NCBI GenBank assembly: GCA_934148875.1
Contig: CAKPDJ010000075.1
Coordinates: 1 to 5,237, forward strand
From: an uncultured Bacilli bacterium
GTDB lineage: Bacteria; Bacillota_I; Bacilli_A; RF39; UBA660
DNA: 5,237 nucleotides
Direction of reading: 5' to 3'
The notes under the pieces were generated by a model, which was not told where the DNA came from, searched no databases, and was given only the letters and a program-made list of their open reading frames with translations. A program made the translations under genes and the position numbers. Below, piece by piece: positions 1 to 5,141 of this stretch. How positions within the stretch are numbered: the stretch's first letter is position 1; each line of letters starts with the position of its first letter.

Positions 1-797
1 GGTTCATGTTTACCTTCCACTATTACTTGTTCTACTTCACCGTAGTTCATTTTTGGTTTTTGTTCTAAATAATCTGGTATATATGATTTTCTATAAACTA
101 TAGTACCTGAATAAAAAGAATTTCTTAATACTCTTGATATATAAGCTGCACTCCACGTAGTTAACCCAGTGTATGTTTTTGCTTCTCTTCTTGTTAATTC
201 ATCTGCAATAGAAACAGTACCTTTACCATTTAAATACTCTGAATAGATAAATCTTACTATTTCTGCTTGTTCTTCATTAACAATTAAATCTTTACCAACT
301 TTATCATATCCCAGTATATTACCTGTTCCATAAAATACTCCATTTTGAAATGATATCATTTGACCAGCTTTAACTCTTTGAGAAGTTTTCTTACTTTCAT
401 TTTGTGCTAGTGTTGCCATAATAGTAAGTTTTAGTTCTCCATCTTCATCATTAAATGTCCAAATGTTATCTTCAGTAAAGTAAACTTCTACTCCAATCTT
501 TTTTAACCTTCTAGTTTCTTGAAGAGCATCAACTGTATTTCTTGCAAATCTTGATACTTCACGAGTAACTATTAAATCAAATCTTCCCTCTCTAGCATCT
601 TCCATCATCCTCATAAAATTCTTTCTCTTTTTAGTAGAAGTTCCAGATATTCCTTCATCAATATATCTATCATAAAGAATCCAATCATGATGTTGTTTTA
701 GAATGCCATCATAATACTGAACTTGATTTTCTAATGCTGATAATTGAGCTTCATGTTCTGTTGAAACTCTAGCATATATTGCTACCTTTCTTTTCAT
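1..797 (-). CDS. Large serine recombinase, N-terminal part (3' end outside window)
   Basis: Site-specific DNA recombinase of the large serine (resolvase/invertase) family, which integrates, excises or inverts DNA through a 5'-phosphoserine intermediate. The 265 visible residues give a resolvase catalytic domain at about 3-145: YARVST places the nucleophile at Ser12 with Arg10 beside it, and SRFARN (82-87) supplies the conserved arginines Arg83 and Arg86. The 'recombinase' DNA-binding domain starts near 160 (NEEQAEIVRFIYSEY, then a Trp and VLRNSFYSG at 223-231). The zinc-ribbon and coiled-coil part expected in this family would lie beyond the left edge, so the protein is cut by the window and not visibly broken. 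The ATG at 797-795 is preceded by a good GAGGTGAT ribosome site. It reads away from the other accessory genes. Its target site cannot be seen here. The family assignment is firm; calling it the integrase of this block is inference. Confidence 0.95.
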   Translation of the reverse strand, partial: MKRKVAIYARVSTEHEAQLSALENQVQYYDGILKQHHDWILYDRYIDEGISGTSTKKRKNFMRMMEDAREGRFDLIVTREVSRFARNTVDALQETRRLKKIGVEVYFTEDNIWTFNDEDGELKLTIMATLAQNESKKTSQRVKAGQMISFQNGVFYGTGNILGYDKVGKDLIVNEEQAEIVRFIYSEYLNGKGTVSIADELTRREAKTYTGLTTWSAAYISRVLRNSFYSGTIVYRKSYIPDYLEQKPKMNYGEVEQVIVEGKHE

Positions 798-800
798 TCT

Positions 801-808
801 ATCACCTC
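801..808 (-). promoter_or_regulatory. Ribosome binding site of the serine recombinase
   Basis: GAGGTGAT on the minus strand lies 3 bases before the recombinase ATG measured from its last base, or about 5-6 from the GAGGTG core. It fixes the start at 797. Possible -10 sequences (TATAAA at 831-826 or TATGAT at 825-820) lie just upstream, but neither has a convincing -35 box. Confidence 0.7.
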
Positions 809-842
809 GACATTAAATTATCATATTTATAAAAAATAGTTT

Positions 843-863
843 ATGGTGCGATTAGAGCACAAT
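843..863. repeat. Imperfect 21-base inverted repeat upstream of the recombinase
   Basis: On the minus strand the sequence reads ATTGTGC, seven bases, then GCACCAT. The 4-base GTGC/GCAC core arms (857-860 and 846-849) are flanked by two further matching pairs and one mismatch, symmetric about base 853. It sits about 50 bases before the recombinase start, just upstream of the likely promoter. It is one of the few GC-containing patches in this gap. It could be an operator or half of a recombination site, but neither role is shown. Confidence 0.35.
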
Positions 864-886
864 AAAAAGAAGTATTTCTACTTCTT
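861..886 (-). terminator. Weak intrinsic terminator after the cysteine-rich gene
   Basis: On the minus strand AAGAAGTA (886-879), a GAAA tetraloop (878-875) and TACTTCTT (874-867) form a perfect 8-base-pair stem, followed by TTTATT. It lies about 70 bases after the stop of the cysteine-rich gene and would end the ATPase/cysteine-rich transcript before the recombinase. The GNRA-type loop favours folding, but the stem has only two GC pairs, so termination may be partial. Confidence 0.55.
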
Positions 887-954
887 AACAATTTGAAATA
901 CATAATTAATAATACTTCATTTAAGTCTAAAATAGAAATATAAACTATTAGATT

Positions 955-1653
955 TCAAGAATTTAAAATCCATTCAATAATCAATTTTTTAATTTCATAA
1001 TATTCTTTCTCTTCAAATTGCATGTTTGCTATACAAAATCTTTTTGATGCTATATGAGAACAAAACATACACTCATACAAATCGAAACAATCCTGAATAA
1101 ATAATGAATTGCTTACTTTATTAGAACAAATGACATTATAACTATTACTACAATCTTTAGAGTCATCACATCTTATACAAAAATTGCATGTACCAGATCT
1201 TTGAGATGCTAGTAAGAATTCACTATTACCACAAGAGTCACAATAAATTATATTTTTTGAATCGCTACAATCGGTACTTCTATAAACATTTTCACATCTA
1301 TAAATAGTATCACTTTTTGCTACGTTAATAGAGTCATAAACTCTTTCTGTTGTAGTTAAATTAATGGTATTCCATATATCAATTAATTCTTGAAGATTAT
1401 TTATTTCTTTTTTAGAAAGCATCCAACCAGTTTCTTCATCCCTTTTCTCCATATTTTTATTTGTTATAAATCTACCACTATTGATAGAATCTGCCCAAGT
1501 TATTTCATTTGTAATTGAATCATTTACTTGTTTTGGCAATTTAACATCAAATGCAAACTTTTCTAATAATGTATCTAAAGAATAATTGTTTTCCTTATCA
1601 AATACACTTTGAAATATTTTATTAATGATTTCTAATGCTTTGTTATCATTCAT
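955..1653 (-). CDS. Cysteine-rich hexad-repeat protein of unknown function
   Basis: I recognise no function. The 232-residue product has two parts. Residues 1-105 are helix-rich, acidic/polar and free of cysteine. Residues 106-210 carry all 13 cysteines (120, 129, 138, 141, 156, 159, 162, 168, 176, 189, 195, 198, 207) and show a six-residue period: Ser or Cys at 108, 114, 120 and every sixth residue to 168, then, after a three-residue shift, at 177, 183, 189, 195 and 207. Position +3 is usually Val, Ile, Leu, Cys or Ser. This suggests a beta-solenoid-like fold, perhaps binding metal. The C-terminus (ECMFC, KRFCIANMQF, EEKEYYEIKK) resembles the end of cysteine-rich proteins labelled 'caib/baif family' in CPR bacteria and large phages, but the N-terminal zinc-ribbon seen there is not evident. 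No signal peptide or membrane segment is visible. Its ATG overlaps the stop of the ATPase gene (ATGA), so translation is probably coupled and the two proteins likely act together. AAAGG about 10 bases upstream is a plausible ribosome site. Confidence 0.85.
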   Translation of the reverse strand: MNDNKALEIINKIFQSVFDKENNYSLDTLLEKFAFDVKLPKQVNDSITNEITWADSINSGRFITNKNMEKRDEETGWMLSKKEINNLQELIDIWNTINLTTTERVYDSINVAKSDTIYRCENVYRSTDCSDSKNIIYCDSCGNSEFLLASQRSGTCNFCIRCDDSKDCSNSYNVICSNKVSNSLFIQDCFDLYECMFCSHIASKRFCIANMQFEEKEYYEIKKLIIEWILNS

Positions 1654-3512
1654 TCTTTCACAACCTTTCTACTTGAAGAATTAGATATTAAAATATCTTT
1701 TAAACTAACATTACTATTTAAACTAAAATTAGTTTTAGATTTATTTAAGTTATCTTTGTTGTTCATATTATTGTTACTATTTATAATTGTTCTTTTAATT
1801 CTAGGAATGCTTGTATAATCTAATGTAATGCCTTTAAACGCTGGTAATAATACACCATTTGACTCTATCCTAACAATACATTCCCTATTATTAAGTTCAG
1901 TTAATAATTTAATTTTTCTATCTCTAGAATCATCTAAAGGTATTTTCATATTGAAATTATCAACTAATACATTAGCATCTAATTTTGATACTCTAAATAT
2001 AAAGTAATTAATAACATTAGCAAATATTGAGTTTTTTAATTTATCTGATATTTGATTAAAATATTGTCCAGCCAATATTAAAGATAAATTATATTTTCTT
2101 GCTTCTGATAAGTATCTAGATAAAATAGGATTTTCAACAACAGCAACTTCATCAATAATAAATATTATATGTTCAGCTATTTCTTGTTTTTGAATTATAG
2201 TTAATAATTGTTGCATTATTAATCCAGATATTGTCTTAGTTACTTTGTCGCCAAGTTTTGTTCTATCTAATGAGAATAATGTTAAAAAATTATCATGTAT
2301 AGTATTCTTTAAATTATCACTGTTTTGTTCCATATTAAATACAGGTATCATTTCCATTTCATCTATGAAACCTATAATTGGAGATATAGCTTCACCGTAA
2401 GATTTAGTTTTTAAATCATTAAAATCTGATAAAAAGAAATCAATTACGCTAACGGGCAATTTATATTTTAATTTTTTAATTAGGTCATTTCTATATTCTA
2501 AATCTAAAATAATTCTTCTTAAATTTCTAAAATTAAATGATTCATCAGTTAATAATAAATGAATAGAATGTCTTAATACTCTTTCTAGCTTTGAATTATA
2601 TTGATCAGCAATTAATGATTTTAATAAATCTAATAAAAGTTCTGTTGATGCAACAATATCATCATTATTGTTAATAAATAAATCTATACTATCTAAACTA
2701 TTTTTAAAATCAATTACTTTTCCTATACCACCAATATCTTGTTCAAGTGCAGCATGTGGATCAATTACCACAACTTTATATTTTCTTTTAAGACTTTCAT
2801 TTTTATTAATATTATTAATTAATAAACTTATAAATTTAGATTTACCACATCCAGATGATCCTGATATGATGGAGTGTTTATCAAAACTAAAGTTATTTTG
2901 ATTTAGATAAAAGTTTCCTTGTAAATAAGGAAATGTATCAACTGATAGTAATGCATTATTAGAATCAATATTTAATAAATGTAATATTTTATTTATCTCT
3001 AAATATTTAGGAGAGCTTTTATAAAAATATCTTTTATTCCCTTCAAAATCTATTGATAATATACTTGTTGGAATAGCAAAAATAACATTATATTTTTTTA
3101 TTATCCCTTTTTTATTAATATAAAATTTAATTTTTGATTTAATCTTATCCTCATATAATTTTAGAAAACTAATTTCAAGATATTCAAGAGTACCTTTATT
3201 CTTAATTTCACTGTAATTTATTAAGTCGATAATACTACTACCAACTTTAGGTAAAGCCAATAATGTATAACTAGGTTTAGGTTCTTTTATTTCTTTTACA
3301 GGTTTTAATAGAAATGAATTTAAATTATTTATAGTAGCAGGTAAACTACATCTAGTTTTAACAAAGTATCTTATTTGATTTCTATCATTAGCAATAATTA
3401 TCTGCCATCTTCTAAAAATACCATTATAATTTGATATAGTTTTGATTAATTCTAACCATTCTTCTTTAGATACAAACTTTTTAGTTAAGTAAATTTCTGA
3501 CGTTAACTCCAT
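1650..3512 (-). CDS. HerA/TraC/VirB4-like P-loop ATPase (DUF87-type)
   Basis: Predicted hexameric DNA- or protein-translocating ATPase of the HerA/FtsK/VirB4 superfamily, 620 residues. Walker A is GSSGCGKS (218-225, Lys224). The family's IDPH motif is at 250-253, Walker B is IIFIIDE (449-455, Asp454/Glu455), the polar sensor is Gln483 in AGQYF, and Arg507 is a candidate arginine finger. The stretch ARKYNLSLILAGQYFNQI closely matches TraC/VirB4-like and coupling-protein ATPases. Residues 1-200 form an N-terminal domain without recognisable motifs; 260-400 is an inserted, mostly helical region. Residues 571-620 are rich in Asn, Ser and Lys and probably disordered, ending with a short SLKDILI segment (603-609). 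No membrane segment stands out, unlike VirD4-type coupling proteins. The ATG has a strong AGAGGTGA site. The gene overlaps the cysteine-rich gene by four bases. Conjugation motor, plasmid or element maintenance, or defence are all possible; no relaxase, NurA or effector gene is in view to decide. Confidence 0.92.
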   Translation of the reverse strand: MELTSEIYLTKKFVSKEEWLELIKTISNYNGIFRRWQIIIANDRNQIRYFVKTRCSLPATINNLNSFLLKPVKEIKEPKPSYTLLALPKVGSSIIDLINYSEIKNKGTLEYLEISFLKLYEDKIKSKIKFYINKKGIIKKYNVIFAIPTSILSIDFEGNKRYFYKSSPKYLEINKILHLLNIDSNNALLSVDTFPYLQGNFYLNQNNFSFDKHSIISGSSGCGKSKFISLLINNINKNESLKRKYKVVVIDPHAALEQDIGGIGKVIDFKNSLDSIDLFINNNDDIVASTELLLDLLKSLIADQYNSKLERVLRHSIHLLLTDESFNFRNLRRIILDLEYRNDLIKKLKYKLPVSVIDFFLSDFNDLKTKSYGEAISPIIGFIDEMEMIPVFNMEQNSDNLKNTIHDNFLTLFSLDRTKLGDKVTKTISGLIMQQLLTIIQKQEIAEHIIFIIDEVAVVENPILSRYLSEARKYNLSLILAGQYFNQISDKLKNSIFANVINYFIFRVSKLDANVLVDNFNMKIPLDDSRDRKIKLLTELNNRECIVRIESNGVLLPAFKGITLDYTSIPRIKRTIINSNNNMNNKDNLNKSKTNFSLNSNVSLKDILISNSSSRKVVKE

Positions 3513-3518
3513 AATCCG

Positions 3519-3538
3519 TCACCTCTGATAAAAGTATA
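3519..3538 (-). promoter_or_regulatory. Extended -10 promoter and ribosome site of the ATPase operon
   Basis: On the minus strand TGCTATACT (3541-3533) is an extended -10 element (TGn plus TATACT at 3538-3533), with no good -35 box. AGAGGTGA (3526-3519) is the ribosome site, 6 bases before the ATG at 3512. A start about 7 bases after the -10 would begin the mRNA at or within the ribosome site, giving a leader of only about 14 bases. Confidence 0.5.
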
Positions 3539-3550
3539 GCAAAAAACAAT

Positions 3551-3590
3551 AATAAAAAACTGACTTTTAGATTACCAATTTTGTCAGTTT
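3551..3590 (-). terminator. Intrinsic terminator of the AraC-family gene
   Basis: On the minus strand AAACTGAC (3590-3583) pairs perfectly with GTCAGTTT (3564-3557) across an 18-base loop and runs into TTTATT. The left arm overlaps the last two bases of the AraC-family TAA stop. The long loop weakens it, but the T-rich tail continues almost to the ATPase -10 element, so terminator and next promoter are packed together. Confidence 0.7.
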
Positions 3591-4386
3591 AATATATTGG
3601 TACTAAAAAGTCAGTTACATCATCATGATAATATTCTAATTCAGGAATTTCTTTTAAATTATACTTACAAGAAGGTAAAAATTCTAAATAAAACTTATGC
3701 GACATTTCTTGAATATCTTTAGCATTTTGAGAATTAATTCTAAATACAAGCCATTTGCTTTCTGGTATTATTATTTTTTCAAATTCTCCAATTTCTTTAT
3801 CATAAAGAACATAATAGCCATTGCAATTTTCTCTTAATTCATCTTCGTAAGTAACCATACCGAATTTTATTTCTCTATATTTTTCTTTATTATTCAATTC
3901 TATTTCTTTAAAGAATTCAGGAGCATCTATACTAATATTTTCATTATTAGTTTTAATGCCTAATCCATACAAAATTAATTCATCTTTTTCAACTATTTTA
4001 TATTCTAATTCATTAGTAATTTTTATTTCTTCATTAAATATAATTCTAGGAAAGTTTTTTAGTTTTGAAAGTTTATTTACTTGGCTAGGTTTAATATCAT
4101 GAAAACTTTCAAACGCTCTTGAGAAAGATGTAGCATTATCATATTGATATTTAATTGCAATATCCATAACTTTAGCATTTGTTTCATACAAATCATAACC
4201 TGCATTTGATAATCTTCTTTTCCTTATATATTCAGCTAGAGAAATCCCAGAAATTAAAGAAAATATTTTTTGCATTGTATACGAATTAACTCCCATTATT
4301 TTAGCTAAAACATCATAATCTATTTCATTTTCTAAATTATCATCTATATATTTTGTTATTTGATTTAAACATTTATAAATATTCAA
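3589..4386 (-). CDS. AraC-family regulator with GyrI-like effector-binding domain
   Basis: Transcription regulator of 265 residues from the preferred start. The N-terminus holds the two helix-turn-helix units of AraC/XylS proteins: about 23-66 (YDVLAKIMGVNSYTMQKIF, AEYIRKRRLSNAGYDL) and 72-103 (DIAIKYQYDNATSFSRAF, then IKPSQV). Residues about 125-265 match the GyrI-like/AraC effector-binding fold, with ESKWLVFRI near 209-217 and the typical ending ELEYYHDD...FLVPIY. This order (DNA-binding first) is that of Rob- and multidrug-sensing regulators; the ligand is unknown, probably a small hydrophobic or cationic molecule. The upstream in-frame GTG at 4395 would add three residues but lies inside the AGGTGAT ribosome site, so TTG at 4386-4384 is the better start. 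The gene has its own promoter and terminator, which argues against it belonging to the ATPase operon. No obvious efflux or other target gene is adjacent; regulation of itself or the ATPase promoter is possible. Confidence 0.93.
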   Translation of the reverse strand: MNIYKCLNQITKYIDDNLENEIDYDVLAKIMGVNSYTMQKIFSLISGISLAEYIRKRRLSNAGYDLYETNAKVMDIAIKYQYDNATSFSRAFESFHDIKPSQVNKLSKLKNFPRIIFNEEIKITNELEYKIVEKDELILYGLGIKTNNENISIDAPEFFKEIELNNKEKYREIKFGMVTYEDELRENCNGYYVLYDKEIGEFEKIIIPESKWLVFRINSQNAKDIQEMSHKFYLEFLPSCKYNLKEIPELEYYHDDVTDFLVPIY

Positions 4387-4390
4387 ATTA

Positions 4391-4412
4391 ATCACCTAAT
4401 ACCATTATATCA
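4391..4412 (-). promoter_or_regulatory. Extended -10 promoter and start-deciding ribosome site of the AraC-family gene
   Basis: TGATATAAT (4412-4404, minus strand) is a consensus extended -10 with TATAAT at 4409-4404 and no clear -35. AGGTGAT (4397-4391) follows at once and stands 4 bases before TTG at 4386. Because the GTG at 4395-4393 is part of this site it is unlikely to be the start codon. The predicted leader is only about 10-12 bases. Confidence 0.6.
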
Positions 4413-4447
4413 TAAAATTTAGGTTTTAAATAAATCCATTTGTTTTT

Positions 4448-4459
4448 AGTAATATTACT
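4448..4459. repeat. Perfect 12-base palindrome between the two regulator genes
   Basis: AGTAATATTACT is self-complementary. It lies just after the XRE-type gene and roughly 50-60 bases upstream of the predicted transcription start of the AraC-family gene, a usual place for an activator or repressor site. It lacks a T-tract, so it is not a terminator. A palindrome of this length made mostly of A and T can occur by chance. Confidence 0.35.
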
Positions 4460-4469
4460 TATATTGAAA

Positions 4470-4949
4470 TCATTTAAATAAATTTTCCATTTCTAAATTT
4501 AATTTCCATTCAAGATACTCTTCATCTGATATTTCTAGGTTTTGTCTTTTTTCTCGCATTTGATGCCATTCATTAATTGCATTTAAAACAACCTCATTAT
4601 ATTCAGTATCTTCGTGACTGTTATAATCAAATTTTATCTCATAATATGGGAATTCTTCTTCTAACCACATATGAAAATAAATAACATCTATCGGATTATT
4701 AAAGTCATATTTTTTTATAGCATTAACACTTACTTCATATAACTCTGCTATTTCTTTTAACCTATCTTTACTTGGTTCTCTATAGTTATTTTCATAACTT
4801 TTAAAAGTTTTATGCGGATCTTTACCACCGAAGCCAAAATATTCTGCAACATCATCTTCATCCATGTGTCTAAGTCTCCTAATGTACTCAAGTCTAGCTC
4901 CTTGAGATAGATTTTTTAAAGTGGGTTTAATATAATATATTTTTATCAT
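4470..4949 (-). CDS. XRE-type helix-turn-helix domain protein
   Basis: Probable DNA-binding protein of 159 residues. Residues about 18-81 form a Cro/CI-like helix-turn-helix domain (ARLEYIRRLRHMDEDDVAEYFG, split here by the recognition region HKTFKSYENNYREPS, then DRLKEIAELYEVSVNAI). The C-terminal half is acidic, with NEWHQMREKR (126-135) and EEYLEWKLN (143-151). The same endings occur in small HTH proteins of Bacillota phages and integrative elements, to my recollection. No enzymatic motif or membrane segment is visible. The likely role is a regulator of this accessory block. The ATG at 4949 has AGAAAGG only one base upstream, too close for normal initiation. Either the mRNA is nearly leaderless or another start is used; Met29 has AGGAG upstream but starting there would remove helix 1. 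The gene is followed, after about 80 bases, by the AraC-family gene on the same strand. Confidence 0.85.
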   Translation of the reverse strand: MIKIYYIKPTLKNLSQGARLEYIRRLRHMDEDDVAEYFGFGGKDPHKTFKSYENNYREPSKDRLKEIAELYEVSVNAIKKYDFNNPIDVIYFHMWLEEEFPYYEIKFDYNSHEDTEYNEVVLNAINEWHQMREKRQNLEISDEEYLEWKLNLEMENLFK

Positions 4950-4950
4950 T

Positions 4951-4965
4951 CCTTTCTTATTTATA
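4951..4965 (-). promoter_or_regulatory. Possible -10 element and poorly spaced ribosome site of the XRE-type gene
   Basis: TATAAA (4965-4960) could be a -10 element and AGAAAGG (4957-4951) a ribosome site, but only one base separates the latter from the ATG at 4949. Transcription from this -10 would start about 4 bases before the ATG. No acceptable -35 is seen; its place would be in the inverted repeat at 4978-5013. Confidence 0.3.
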
Positions 4966-4977
4966 CTTTTTCCAACA

Positions 4978-5013
4978 AAAAATAGTCGTCCATACTATAT
5001 TGCGACTATTTTT
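4978..5013. terminator. Bidirectional hairpin (11-base-pair stem) upstream of the XRE-type gene
   Basis: AAAAATAGTCG (4978-4988) is perfectly repeated in inverse as CGACTATTTTT (5003-5013), with a 14-base loop. Each strand ends the stem in a T-run, the shape of a bidirectional intrinsic terminator. It lies between the ppdK terminator and the XRE-type gene. Since no gene converges on it from the left in this window, an operator for the XRE-type protein or an element boundary are alternatives. Confidence 0.6.
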
Positions 5014-5087
5014 ATCAAAAATTAAAATTTAAACTAACTAAATTTTGTTACCATTTTTTTACTGACACATCCTTTTAATTACAACAA

Positions 5088-5111
5088 AAAAAGAGTCTTT
5101 CAACTCTTTTT
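5088..5111 (-). terminator. Intrinsic terminator of ppdK
   Basis: On the minus strand AAAAAGAGT (5111-5103), a six-base loop and ACTCTTTTT (5096-5088) form a 9-base-pair stem that runs into further Ts (to 5086). It lies about 30 bases after the ppdK stop. A small hairpin, ACGC-4-GCGT at 5129-5140, stands directly after the stop codon and may add stability to the 3' end. Confidence 0.8.
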
Positions 5112-5141
5112 AGTTTTTTATTATTTCCACGCTTTTGCGTT

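Noticed and set aside
798..954. Small gene between the cysteine-rich gene and the recombinase
   Set aside because: Only very short frames closed by stops exist, none with a ribosome site; the space is explained by terminator, inverted repeat and promoter.
2668..2901. 77-codon open frame on the plus strand
   Set aside because: It lies wholly inside the ATPase gene opposite the Walker A and IDPH regions, whose motifs are convincing. It lacks a credible ribosome site, and its Leu/Ile-rich product is what antisense of AT-rich coding DNA gives.
4470..4949. XRE-type gene as the antitoxin of a toxin-antitoxin pair
   Set aside because: No small toxin-like gene adjoins it; the next gene is a full AraC-family regulator with its own promoter.
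831..4986. Ten-base repeat AAAAAATAGT at 831-840 and 4977-4986 as element end repeats
   Set aside because: It is short, almost all A and T, and the flanking sequences diverge at once, so chance is sufficient.
5129..5140. ACGC-4-GCGT hairpin as the ppdK terminator
   Set aside because: The four-pair stem is too short and is not followed by a T-run on the minus strand; the hairpin at 5088-5111 fits much better.
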